This document shows positions 51,686-60,249 of a DNA stretch of 64,000 nt, in pieces (position 1 is the first letter of the stretch; every line of letters begins with the position of its first letter). The translations under genes and the position numbers were made by a program. Source of the DNA: Balneolaceae bacterium (GTDB taxonomy: Bacteria; Bacteroidota; Rhodothermia; Balneolales; Balneolaceae); assembly GCA_020832285.1 (NCBI GenBank), contig JAFIFB010000016.1:30591-94590 (forward strand), given 5' to 3'. The notes beneath the pieces are model-generated. The model had not been told where the DNA came from and ran no database searches. It saw only the letters and a list, made by a program, of their open reading frames with translations.

Positions 51686-54216
51686 TGAAAACTATTGATA
51701 GTGCAACAAGTTGGCTTCTTGATCAACAAGAATCATTGGATAAGATTATTGCTGAAGCAGCAATACAGTTTCACAAAGAAAATCATTTTAGAGTAAATTA
51801 TGCTTACGACCTGAAAACCTGCAATAAAGAGAGCTTTCGACTGGTAAAAGGTGGAGACTTGTGCTATGACAGATACACAATGGGTATGTCATATAGTACC
51901 TGGTATCATGGACGCCGAGTTAACACAATGATTTCAGCGGTATTGAGAGTATTACTGGATTTTGGGAGTGACAGAGAATCTATTGATATCTATGATCTTG
52001 GGGCAGGTACGGGTGCAGTATTGTGGAGTTTAGCCCTATCAAAGCTGGCATTGGAAAAATCCGGTCATCAAATACCGAAACTGCATATCCGGATGCTGGA
52101 TGCAAGTCCGTTCATGCTTGATTATTGTAAGCGATATTTGATGCCTCAATTTTATAAAAGATATTCTGAAAGCTCAGAAATAACAATAGAACTATCGGTT
52201 AACTCATGGATCAATGAAGCAGAAGAGGGGCTTACATCTCCTTGGATTTTTGCCAGTTATTTATTTGATCATCATGAAAACTATCAACAAGTGCAGGAAA
52301 CCTTTCAGTCTCTTGTTGAAGATGTAGAACCTGAGTTAATCGTCTTAAGTACTTCTACACAGGCTACCAAATCTAGATATCTGAATTCTGCTGTAACCAG
52401 AATTAAAGATTTAGGTTATTCTGAACGAAATTATAAACACAATCTCATTTATAATGGGGTTTTAAATCACACGCGAAGTGTCCGAAATTCTATTCAAAAT
52501 CAGCTTGACGTTGGATTTTTTTATACCCCAACATGGGACAGAGATAGCAATATTTTTAGAACTGTTGTTCTGAATAATCTTAAAACCAGAGAGTTAGGAT
52601 TTGGCCAGAAAATTGATAAACGCGAAAGATTATCAATGTATCAGGCTCCTATTTCAGTTAGAAACGAAATAGTACTGAGTGAAGAACAGAAAAAGGCTGC
52701 GAGCCCAAATGGAAGGCCAACAATTATAATGGGGCCTGCAGGTTGTGGTAAAAGTGTAATAATCACGGAAAGGATTAAAAATATTTTTGAGAAACATGAT
52801 TATGATCCGTCACTACTCATACTATTAACTACTTTCAACAAAGAGCTCTCCGAACAACTCTATAAGTGGATGAATGATCTGGTTGGAGATAAAATGGATT
52901 TTAAAAAGAAAGGGCAGTATGGAAGTAATCACTGGGAAGGGCAACTTAAAGGGAGTAATAAAGTGAACTTATTCATTATGCACTTTGATATACTTCCAAC
53001 ACGATTATCTCATAAACAGTTTAGGAATCAATATAAAACTGTTATCAATGAAAAAGCTTCTCATATTATTTTAGAGCAAGTAATTCGCGCCTATATTAAG
53101 GAAGAAAGTTTATCAGCATCAAGATACTCTCACATACTCTCTCCTCAATATATATTGGATGAATATGTGAGAATTATTTATGGTTTAGAGTGCTATTCTC
53201 GTGATGAATATCTGGAAATAGATAGAAAAGGTCGTGGAGCACGATTGTATAAAAATGGGAAAAGCAGACAAATTGTGTGGGATTTAATAATTAATTTTTT
53301 GGAGACTATTAAAAATGATGAAATAGACACATTTCAAACTATCAGGTATAAATTTTTTAAGTCTTTGCGTAAAGGTGGAGAAAATGAAAATTTGCTAAAT
53401 AAATTTGACTATGTATTTGTCGATGAGTTCCAAGATTGTACTGAAAGTGACTACAAGCTCTTTTATAAACTGCTTAAAAAGCCAGATAACTTGTTAATTG
53501 CTGGAGATTACGCACAAGCAGTACATATGGGTTTTTCATCAGACATTCCCAGAGATGAAGAAATGCGCAGAAATTTTGACAGAAGAGAAATTAATGGATC
53601 ATATAGATTGCCAATGTGGGTTAGCCATGCATTAAAGCCGTTAACTGTACACATAAATGGAAAAGAAAAAAATAGTTCTATAATTCAGCCATATAAAGGA
53701 GCACCACCGGGTTCCAGAATAATGAGTGTTTATGCTTCCAATACAGAAAAAATGGCAATGAAGATAATTGATGTTATAAATACATATTCAATTTATTCAC
53801 TTGAAGAGTGGGATAAATATACAGGAAAAAAAGCTAGAGGAACAGTTGTTTTAGAGATGGATTCTGAATTAAGCAGAACTATAAATCATGCTCAAACTTC
53901 GAATATTGTAGCAATTTCAGACACTATACTTCGATTAAAAGGAATCGAAAAGAAATGTGTTATTTGGTCTACCAGAAAAGAAATTGAAGACAAAGACGAA
54001 TTATATCATTTTGTTTATACGATTTTATCAAGAACTGCAGGGCTTTGTATCATTGCTTTATTTGATAATATGCCCAGTGAATTCAAAAAATGTGTTCAAA
54101 TACTAAACAGAGATTTTATTTCATGTTGGGATCAGGAAACAGAAAGATTTTATCATAATAAAATTCTTGCAAATGGTGCATTAAGTGTTGAAGACCCAAT
54201 AATTGAGTATGATTAG
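51685..54216 (+). CDS. Fusion of SAM methyltransferase-like domain and SF1 (UvrD-like) helicase
   Basis: An 843-residue two-domain protein. Residues ~1-310 carry a class I methyltransferase fold with motif I DLGAGTGAVLWSLAL near residue 105 and a LHIRMLDASPFMLDYC acidic strand. This is reminiscent of mitochondrial-ribosome Rsm22-like methyltransferases. Residues ~330-840 are a superfamily 1 helicase: Q-motif LSEEQKKAAS, Walker A GPAGCGKS near residue 349, DEFQD near residue 579, GDYAQAVHMGF, the NGSYRLP motif IV/III region, and ILRLKGIEKKCVIWSTRKE late in the protein. Translation is coupled to the radical SAM gene. The combination is unusual and suggests detection and modification of a nucleic acid intermediate. 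Confidence 0.8.
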   Translation: MKTIDSATSWLLDQQESLDKIIAEAAIQFHKENHFRVNYAYDLKTCNKESFRLVKGGDLCYDRYTMGMSYSTWYHGRRVNTMISAVLRVLLDFGSDRESIDIYDLGAGTGAVLWSLALSKLALEKSGHQIPKLHIRMLDASPFMLDYCKRYLMPQFYKRYSESSEITIELSVNSWINEAEEGLTSPWIFASYLFDHHENYQQVQETFQSLVEDVEPELIVLSTSTQATKSRYLNSAVTRIKDLGYSERNYKHNLIYNGVLNHTRSVRNSIQNQLDVGFFYTPTWDRDSNIFRTVVLNNLKTRELGFGQKIDKRERLSMYQAPISVRNEIVLSEEQKKAASPNGRPTIIMGPAGCGKSVIITERIKNIFEKHDYDPSLLILLTTFNKELSEQLYKWMNDLVGDKMDFKKKGQYGSNHWEGQLKGSNKVNLFIMHFDILPTRLSHKQFRNQYKTVINEKASHIILEQVIRAYIKEESLSASRYSHILSPQYILDEYVRIIYGLECYSRDEYLEIDRKGRGARLYKNGKSRQIVWDLIINFLETIKNDEIDTFQTIRYKFFKSLRKGGENENLLNKFDYVFVDEFQDCTESDYKLFYKLLKKPDNLLIAGDYAQAVHMGFSSDIPRDEEMRRNFDRREINGSYRLPMWVSHALKPLTVHINGKEKNSSIIQPYKGAPPGSRIMSVYASNTEKMAMKIIDVINTYSIYSLEEWDKYTGKKARGTVVLEMDSELSRTINHAQTSNIVAISDTILRLKGIEKKCVIWSTRKEIEDKDELYHFVYTILSRTAGLCIIALFDNMPSEFKKCVQILNRDFISCWDQETERFYHNKILANGALSVEDPIIEYD

Positions 54217-54223
54217 TTAATTT

Positions 54224-54721
54224 ATGACCGCCCAATTTCGCGATACCCTCAAATACAACGGAAAACAATACTCCATAGCCTCAGAGCCGTTAAGCCCATA
54301 TTTGCAGGCAATAGGTATTGAGTATCCAGGCACCTCAACGGCGAACTATCGAGGGTATATTGCTTCGTGGGAAATCAGTGATAAAAAGCTCTACCTCGTT
54401 AATGTAACACTTCCCGGTTTTATCTCAGATATGGACAGGCCGGCCAATTTATTTCCTGACCAGGAGAAAACTTTTGCGAACTGGTACACTGGAAAAATCA
54501 GAATACCACATGGAGAGTTGCTGGAATATGTGCATCAGGGGTATGGTTCTCTCTATGAAAAGGAGCTTTTCCTGAGGATTCTCAATGGAGAGTTGGTTGG
54601 CGAAGAAGAGAAAGATAATCGGCCGGAATATGAGGAGAAGCTTGCGATGAGGAGGCGAATTAAGAAAGATAAAGAGAGCAAGAAGTTAAAAAATCGGCTA
54701 CGAAGTTTGTTCAGGAGATAG
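54224..54721 (+). CDS. Conserved protein of unknown function
   Basis: A 165-residue soluble protein that starts seven bases after the helicase fusion and ends the island. The sequence has LKYNGKQYSIASEPLSPYL, then YRGYIASWEISDKKLYLVNV and FANWYTGKIRIPHGELLEYVHQGYGSLYEKELFL. I recognise this as a recurrent bacterial family (a compact beta-domain with W-x-I-x-x-x-x-L-Y-L and F-A-x-W-Y/F-T-G-x-I/L-R-I-P blocks) without a known function. The C-terminal ~35 residues are very basic (MRRRIKKDKESKKLKNRLRSLFRR), suitable for nucleic acid or acidic-protein contact. It may be a passenger rather than part of the system. Confidence 0.75.
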   Translation: MTAQFRDTLKYNGKQYSIASEPLSPYLQAIGIEYPGTSTANYRGYIASWEISDKKLYLVNVTLPGFISDMDRPANLFPDQEKTFANWYTGKIRIPHGELLEYVHQGYGSLYEKELFLRILNGELVGEEEKDNRPEYEEKLAMRRRIKKDKESKKLKNRLRSLFRR

Positions 54722-54754
54722 TACAGAAGAAGGAGAGTAAAAATGAATCTTATT

Positions 54755-54795
54755 TGTCCAGTTTATTAATTAAAAAACTGGACATTTTTGTTTTT
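54755..54795 (+). terminator. Strong terminator closing the island
   Basis: TGTCCAGTTT (54755-54764) and AAACTGGACA (54775-54784) form a perfect 10-bp stem, followed by TTTTTGTTTTTT. It is 34 bases after the last stop and should end the transcript of the 44.4-54.7 kb gene run. Confidence 0.9.
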
Positions 54796-55256
54796 TATTT
54801 AAACCACAAATATCACTGAATTCCTTGCACTTACATAAACTGATTCCTGAAAGTTTTTCTGTTCACCTGTAATGATTTTATTCTGAGGTGAATGCAGGCG
54901 TTTTGGGCAATTACAACTGCTAAAAAAGATCACTCGAATGGCATTTCCACCAGCTTAAATGGTCTATTTTGAGTTTACCCCTCAAGTCACCCCTCAAGTA
55001 CCCCTCAAGTTGGACAGCTCAGAAAAAATTGGCTATTATGGATGACATTGTACCACCTTTTTTGGTCATGTTATACCAATATTCATAATGCGTACATTAC
55101 CGCTTAAAAAACTTCTATTTCAAATTCCGCAAAATGGCAATGTAGTGGCAGCAAAAGAACAATCAAATTCGAAAGGCAAATGTACAATGAAAAAAATGGG
55201 GTGACTTCTCCAATGATATACAGCCGATAATCACGAAAATTATATATAGAAGAATT
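54796..55256. other. Gene-free spacer with repeat remnants
   Basis: Around 54968-55023 there are three near-tandem copies of ACCCCTCAAGT followed by GGACAGCTCAG. A related arrangement, three copies of ACCCCCATG followed by ATCAGCTCAG, lies at 58712-58765. Both are near GACATTGTACCACC or GTCATTGTGCCACC words, which resemble ends of IS21-like elements. 55122-55150 is the CCGCAAAATGGCAATGTAGTGGCAGC element. No gene is seen; a possible tail of a toxin partner (GDFSNDIQPIITKII, 55200-55250) runs into the antitoxin start but is too short to call. Confidence 0.5.
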
Positions 55257-55399
55257 ATGGGTACACTGAAATATACCGTAATTAAAACTGAGGAGCAGTA
55301 CTACGAATATTGTAGTCTCCTGGAAGAAATTGATTTTAGCGATGAAGCTGAAGAAAGAGAAGATGAGATTGAACTTCTTACACTACTTATTAGAACATG
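55257..55399 (+). pseudogene. 5' half of a HigA-like antitoxin gene interrupted by IS21
   Basis: The first 47 codons read MGTLKYTVIKTEEQYYEYCS, then LLEEIDFSDEAEEREDEIELLTLLIRT, a start typical of HigA-like (XRE) antitoxins of Bacteroidota. After the target duplication the frame runs into the element and stops. If the element and one copy of ACATG are removed, the frame joins perfectly to the HTH half at 58018-58299 (RT-WDDEHRIAP...), giving an intact protein of about 140 residues. Confidence 0.88.
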
Positions 55400-55491
55400 T
55401 GTTACCAGAAAGTAAATATGCTTGATTTTCGGAAATTAAGGATGCAGGAAAATTGGAAAATAAGGATGCATGATTTTGAGTCTAAATCAGG

Positions 55492-56256
55492 TTAGTTGTT
55501 TTTGTTGTCGTTTTCAAATATAGTTTGTCTGTTTTCCATTCGGTAGCTGTTGCCGGTCAGCTTGATGATCTCACAGCGATAGAGGATCCGGTCCAGTAAA
55601 GCTGTGGTTAACACCGTGTCCTTGAGCACCTCAGCCCACTGTTTCGGAGATTTGTTGGTGGTGATGATCAGTGATGCCCTCTCGTGAAGCTCGTTGATGA
55701 GGTTGAAGAACCCCACAGCGTCCTGCTCGCTTACAGGGAACATCATGATGTCATCGATTACCAGCAGGTGTGCTTTCAGGATCCGCTTGTACTCGGTGGC
55801 GGCCTTTCGGGTGATCTCTTTCATTTTGAGCACTTTTACCAGCTCTTCCATGGTTTTAAAATACGCTCTATAGCCCTGCGCCACGGCGTCAAAGCACAAA
55901 CCTGCAGCGATATAGGTCTTGCCTGTTCCGGAAGGCCCCATCAGAATCAGGTTGAAGTTTTGTTCGAGCCAGGCGAGTTCCCGCAGCTGACCGAGTTGCT
56001 GTTTTTCCAGTGCTCCGGAGGCGCTGTAATCATACAGGTCCAAATTGCAGGCGGCCGGCAACCGGGCCAGTTTGGTGCGCCTATGAAGGGCTTTCTCCTC
56101 GCGGTGAGCAAGCTCTTTGTCGATCAGCCTTTTTACCAGCTCCAGGTAACTAAGGCTTTGGGCTTGGGCCTCGGCGATAACCGGATCGAGATAATCGGCT
56201 ATCCCCGAAAGTTTTAATTGCTTGCAGTGATCTTTTATCCGTTGGGTTTTTGTCAT
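55492..56256 (-). CDS. istB: IS21 helper ATPase
   Basis: A 254-residue IstB-like AAA+ ATPase (DnaC-like). Walker A is LMGPSGTGKT near residue 110, Walker B is HLLVIDDIMMFP near residue 168, and LIITTNKSPKQWAEVLKDTVLTTALLDRILYRCEIIKLTGNSYR is the conserved C-terminal block. IstB assembles on DNA and activates the IstA transposase. The start overlaps the end of istA by four bases (ATGA), the standard arrangement. Full length. Confidence 0.97.
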   Translation of the reverse strand: MTKTQRIKDHCKQLKLSGIADYLDPVIAEAQAQSLSYLELVKRLIDKELAHREEKALHRRTKLARLPAACNLDLYDYSASGALEKQQLGQLRELAWLEQNFNLILMGPSGTGKTYIAAGLCFDAVAQGYRAYFKTMEELVKVLKMKEITRKAATEYKRILKAHLLVIDDIMMFPVSEQDAVGFFNLINELHERASLIITTNKSPKQWAEVLKDTVLTTALLDRILYRCEIIKLTGNSYRMENRQTIFENDNKNN

Positions 56257-57827
56257 GTCGGGGTGGTATTTGGGTTAGGGTTAATGATGGTTTCGTAATC
56301 GTCCAGGTTGCTCGTTTGCGGGGCCTGGCTGGCTTTTGCTACATGGTCGGTGCTTAACCCCTTGATGGTGTGAGGGTTGACCGCAGGTGTGGGCTGATGG
56401 CGATGCACTTGGAGGACCTGTTCAAACTCGCTGCCGCTGTAGAGCTCATTTTTCAGGCAAAACGCCAACGTTTCGTCGGCAACGACGGCGTCGACACCGT
56501 CCAAAGCTTTGACGATGCATTGCAGATGATCGCGAATGTAGCGGGGCAGCTTCTGTTGAATGCGGGCGATATAGGATCGTGCACGATCGGGATCGCTAAA
56601 ACAGCCGGCCGCCTGGCCGGTTAGCTCCTCCAGGCTCCTGGAGGTGTCCCGCCGGTGGTTCGTATTGATGATGGTTTTGCCTTTCCCGGCGGCGAGCTCA
56701 TGGGTGCAGATAAGCGTCTCATTGACGCCGTAAACGGTAAAACCATTACCGGTCTCTTGGAGCAGAACCTGGCTGCCCCTGCCCTGATAGGTTCCTTCCG
56801 GAAGGGTGTAAAAGTTGCTTTTATAGGAAATGGTATTGTCTTTTCGCACATGGTAGGGACGGGGCTGTTTCTTCACGGGTATGGGGTGATAAGGGGTTAG
56901 GTGCTGCTGTTCAATGAGGTGCTGGCTCTGCGGGGATTGTTTGGTCACGTTGTGGGGCAGAAAATTTGCTGTCCTGCCCAGCCAGGCCAACGCCTGGGTG
57001 TTCAGGCCCGGCTGGTCCACATAGGCCCGGTTGAGCAAAAAGTTCTTTTTGACGTAACCGACCACATTTTCCACCTTCCCCTTGCTTTCAGGATCGGCTT
57101 TCCGGCAAAAATACAGCTTGAAGCCCCTGGACGCTACGTATTGTTTGAAGGCGTTGGTGAGCAGAATCTGGCCCATATTTTCATCGACAACCAGGATCCG
57201 GTCCAGGTCATAGACAATGGTTGCGGGTATGCCTCCAAAGAAGGCAAAAGCCTGTTCATGAGCCTGGCAAACCGTGGTGGATGTAAAAGGGCCATCGGAA
57301 AACCACAGGTATTTCATCCGGCTTCGCGAGAGCACCATTACAAAGAAGTAGACTTTTTTCCTGACCCCGGTGGCCCTGCGCATGTTATATTCGCCAAAAT
57401 CGACCTGCCCTTGTTCTCCCCAGGAGAGTTCCTCAACAGGAAAGTAATCGCGCTGGGTGGTTGCCACCGGAATGTTGTGCTGGCCTCTGACATACATCAC
57501 AAAATTATAGACCGTCCGCGGGGGGATCTCCAGGGGAAAGTCGGGGTATTGCTCCTTCAGCCAGTCGTGCATCTGAGCGGTTGAGGTGTCTGGATATTCG
57601 ACGAGCCTGGCCCTGACAAACTCCTCATAGCCGCTCAATTTTTTTGTTCGTTGCCGGCTGTTTAGCAGAAATTGCCCGAACTCATCTTCCGTCATGTTCA
57701 GGTATTTGCCAATGGTTCTGACATCGGCTACCAAATGGCGGGCAATTTTAGCCTTGCTAAAACCAAGCCGGGCAAGTTGATGTATTTCGTGGTACATGAT
57801 CCAGTTGCTTAAGTCTATTGAGGTCAT
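56253..57827 (-). CDS. istA: IS21 transposase
   Basis: A 524-residue DDE transposase. The N-terminal HTH is ARLGFSKAKIARHLVADVRTI. The rve-type core includes EEQGQVDFGEY-like catalytic Asp (here GEQGQVDFGEYN), IVYDLDRILVVDENMG with the second Asp, and RKADPESKGKVENVVGYVKKNFL with the Glu helix. The C-terminal beta domain (RPYHVRKDNTISYKSNFYTLPEGTY) is typical of IstA. Long, open, normal length. Opposite-strand frames within it are compositional artefacts. Confidence 0.96.
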   Translation of the reverse strand: MTSIDLSNWIMYHEIHQLARLGFSKAKIARHLVADVRTIGKYLNMTEDEFGQFLLNSRQRTKKLSGYEEFVRARLVEYPDTSTAQMHDWLKEQYPDFPLEIPPRTVYNFVMYVRGQHNIPVATTQRDYFPVEELSWGEQGQVDFGEYNMRRATGVRKKVYFFVMVLSRSRMKYLWFSDGPFTSTTVCQAHEQAFAFFGGIPATIVYDLDRILVVDENMGQILLTNAFKQYVASRGFKLYFCRKADPESKGKVENVVGYVKKNFLLNRAYVDQPGLNTQALAWLGRTANFLPHNVTKQSPQSQHLIEQQHLTPYHPIPVKKQPRPYHVRKDNTISYKSNFYTLPEGTYQGRGSQVLLQETGNGFTVYGVNETLICTHELAAGKGKTIINTNHRRDTSRSLEELTGQAAGCFSDPDRARSYIARIQQKLPRYIRDHLQCIVKALDGVDAVVADETLAFCLKNELYSGSEFEQVLQVHRHQPTPAVNPHTIKGLSTDHVAKASQAPQTSNLDDYETIINPNPNTTPT

Positions 57828-58017
57828 ATCGGTTAGTTGGTTTAAAAAGAACCGATATACCGTTTATTTGACTTAGACTCGACTGTTGGGATGGCCCCCG
57901 GGGGCCATCCCAAACAAAATCATGCATCCTTATTTTCCGAAAACACTACATTCTTGTTTTCCGAAAGTCCTGCATCCTTAATTTCCGATTTTCCAGCATT
58001 GTTATTTTCCGATCACA

Positions 58018-58299
58018 ACATGGGATGATGAACACCGCATCGCTCCTGAATCAGATCCCATCGGGTTGATAAAAGCCCTGAAAGAAGATCATAGTCTTTC
58101 TCAAAACGATCTTGCTGAGATCGCCGGAGTAGGAAAAAGCTATATTTCTGAGATTCTGAATTACAAAAAGCGGATGTCGAAGGATGTCATCAGAAAGTTT
58201 GCAAGCCACTTTAAAATCCGGCAAGAGGCTCTTAACCGGGAGTACAGATTGAAGGGTGATGATATAATCACAGAAAACAACGAAGAGGCATTGGCTTAA
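58018..58299 (+). pseudogene. 3' half (HTH domain) of the interrupted HigA-like antitoxin
   Basis: After the target duplication the frame reads WDDEHRIAPESDPIGLIKAL, then KEDHSLSQNDLAEIAGVGKS, then YISEILNYKKRMSKDVIRKF, a complete XRE/Cro-like HTH as in HigA-type antitoxins, and it stops at 58297-58299. An internal ATG at 58066 could still give a 77-residue truncated protein containing the whole HTH. The cognate toxin gene is not visible nearby. Confidence 0.85.
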
Positions 58300-59068
58300 G
58301 TGTTATTCTAATAATTTTCAATTATATGTTTTTTATAATCTTAGATCAATAAATGTCTGATCTTTTTTCAGAACATCTTTGCGCCTCTTTGCGGCCTTAG
58401 CGGTTTCCCTGTTATATCAACCCTGCCACGATTTTCCATTCCGGATTTCAATGATAACCCCTCGAAACTGTGTGCTGCTTTTTCAAAACTACTCGCCTCG
58501 GGTTTTTTTTATGTTATAATTTCATCCCAGGGCGTCGTTCGCGATGCCTGCCATCCGAAGCTTTAGCGTAGGCTGGCTCACTATGCCCTGGGCTGTGATA
58601 TGGCGCCCTTTAAGGGCTTTGTAAAAACCATTCCCAGGTTCGTTTTGTGAATATGATGACTATTTCGGAGGTCATTGTGCCACCCATTTCGGGCATATTG
58701 TGCCACCTGTTTTAAGTTTATCCCCCATGACACCCCCATGTTCACCCCCATGATGATCAGCTCAGATAATTTCCTGGAAAAATCAGGTTGGAGGCTTCTT
58801 GTCAGAAATATGTGCTAAAATTCTGACAGAAATCTGATCACCCTTTTAGGAGAATTCGTCCTGCCCACTTCTGAAACTGGTCAGTTATTATGGTCTGAGA
58901 TATTTAAATGTGAAAGAGTACTGATCCAAACTGGAAGAGCATATTTTAAAAATGCAATTCCGAAAGGAATATCAAATCGTACTCACAAATTCTCCCCGCA
59001 TATTGCTCCCAACCCATTTTATTAGTAAAGTAATAAATTACTTAACGCTAACTAAACCAAAACAGATC
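58300..59068. other. Gene-free region with dispersed repeats before mscL
   Basis: About 770 bases. 58408-58625 repeats 41811-42003: CGATTTTCCATTCCGGATTTC-like words, ATAACCCCTCGAAACTGTGTGC, CATCCCAGGGCGTCGTTCGC and GGCGCCCTTTAAGGGCTT are shared. The copy here carries a ~30-bp extra segment (CCATCCGAAGCTTTAGCGTAGGCTGGC). 58668-58765 has GTGCCACC direct repeats and three ACCCCCATG units, related to 54968-55023. An ORF start at 58952 upstream of mscL has no family-like N-terminus and is not used. Confidence 0.55.
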
Positions 59069-59473
59069 ATGAGTTTAAAAAACGACTTTAAGGCATTTAT
59101 CATGCGCGGAAACGTGCTGGACCTGGCGGTTGCTGTTGTCATTGGCGCGGCATTCGGGCGTATCGTCACCTCTTTTGTAAACGATGTGCTGATGCCTCCA
59201 ATCGGGATACTTCTCGGAGGGGTTGACTTTTCAGACCTCGTTATCACCATACAACAAGCTACGGCTGAGGTTGAGGCTGTAACCATCAACTACGGCGTAT
59301 TTATTCAAACACTGATCGATTTTCTGATTATCGCAATGGCCATTTTTATGGTAATCAAGGCATTTGAAAATGCCAGAAAGAAGGAAGAGGCAAAACCTGC
59401 GGCACCTGCCGAACCACCCGCCCAGGAGAAACTCCTTATAGAGATCAGGGACCTGCTGGCAGCCAAAAAGTAA
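59069..59473 (+). CDS. mscL: Large-conductance mechanosensitive channel
   Basis: A 134-residue MscL, the pressure-release channel that opens under hypo-osmotic shock. I start at 59069 ([46 protein letters not shown]), the normal MscL N-terminus; the 39 upstream codons are not conserved-looking. TM1 is [21 protein letters not shown] and TM2 is [22 protein letters not shown]. The periplasmic loop and the C-terminal helix ([16 protein letters not shown]) are in place. Single gene, inner membrane. Confidence 0.96.
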   Translation: MSLKNDFKAFIMRGNVLDLAVAVVIGAAFGRIVTSFVNDVLMPPIGILLGGVDFSDLVITIQQATAEVEAVTINYGVFIQTLIDFLIIAMAIFMVIKAFENARKKEEAKPAAPAEPPAQEKLLIEIRDLLAAKK

Positions 59474-60249
59474 CAGGTAGATGTGACATGCTAAGTTAAT
59501 AATTCTACCAAAAAACCTGCACCCCTTCGCTGCCAATTCAAGCGATCTTTGTCCTCGAAGAGGTGACCAAATGTAGCCCCACAGGGAATTATTTTTGGTT
59601 CACAACGCTGACAGATCCGGTGGGTGCCCCGAGGGGTCGGGACGCCGCGATCGCTGTCAGGTTGTTTGATTCGTACCGCAAACCCGCCAGTGCTCCGGTC
59701 AAAATGCCAAGGTGAGTTTGGATGGGAAGAGCGGCACATACCTTTCATAGCCAAACCAACACTCACTGCCGTGCCATTAAATGGCCACGTTTCAATCTGC
59801 AAAAGGGAAATTGTGTTAAAAACCATAGCAGCGGCGTAAATCAGGACGGTGCAAACCTGGGATTCTTATACGCCGCCTGCTGCAGATAATAGCGCCTGCT
59901 GTCATCTCGACTAAACGAGCAGAGCGAGTGCATGGAGAGATCTCCTTTTTCTCAGGACTAACAAAAACAACGCCTCATTACACTCACAAATTCACACCGT
60001 CACTCCCTCACTCACTCACTCACTCAGTCACTCACTCACCCAATGCCATCTCGACTAAAAATACGGAACGAGTGCATAGAGAGAACTCCTTGTTCTCAGG
60101 ACTTACCAAAACAACACTCCAACAAGTACCCAATGGGTCATATTAAATAATGAATAACCTTCACTTCCTTCAACCCAAAACATGATTCCCACCCGTTATT
60201 GTTTTATATTATGTTCTTATGGATTTAATGAGAGGTTTTTGCTCAATAC
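59474..60249. other. Intergenic region with tandem dispersed repeats and a doubtful small ORF
   Basis: Between mscL and uvrB. A - strand frame at 59491-59826 (111 codons; contains HRICQRCEPKIIPCGATFGHL and SPWHFDRSTGGFAVRIKQ) has Cys pairs but no family I can name; it may be a gene or a conserved repeat. At 59902-59972 and 60046-60117 lie two copies of a Bacteroidota-type repeat, GTCATCTCGACTAAA or CCATCTCGACTAAA, then GAGTGCATGGAGAGA or GAGTGCATAGAGAGA, and a CTCAGGACT end. Between them is a low-complexity CACTCACTCACTCA stretch. Confidence 0.5.

Larger units (their letters stand above)
55400..58017 (-). mobile_element. IS21-family insertion sequence
   Basis: A 2618-bp element with istA and istB on the - strand. 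The left end is TGTTACCAGAAAGTAA and the right end, read inward, is TGTGATCGGAAAATAA, so both have TG...CA termini with partly matching inverted repeats. Inside each end are repeats of the GAAA(A/T)TAAGGATGC type (e.g. near 55430 and 55455 on the left and 57925-57985 on the right), the usual multiple transposase-binding sites of IS21. A 5-bp target duplication ACATG is present at 55395-55399 and 58018-58022. Both genes are open, so the element looks recent and functional. Confidence 0.93.

Noticed and set aside
56901..57584. 227-codon + strand frame opposite istA
   Set aside because: It is antisense to the conserved istA core and shows no protein motif.
58952..59068. 39-residue N-terminal extension of MscL
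   Set aside because: MscL proteins begin at the equivalent of 59069; the upstream codons are neither conserved-looking nor preceded by a better ribosome-binding site.
59995..60040. CRISPR-like or functional tandem array (CACTCACTCA)
   Set aside because: It is a low-complexity four-base repeat without spacers, and no cas genes are present anywhere in the window.
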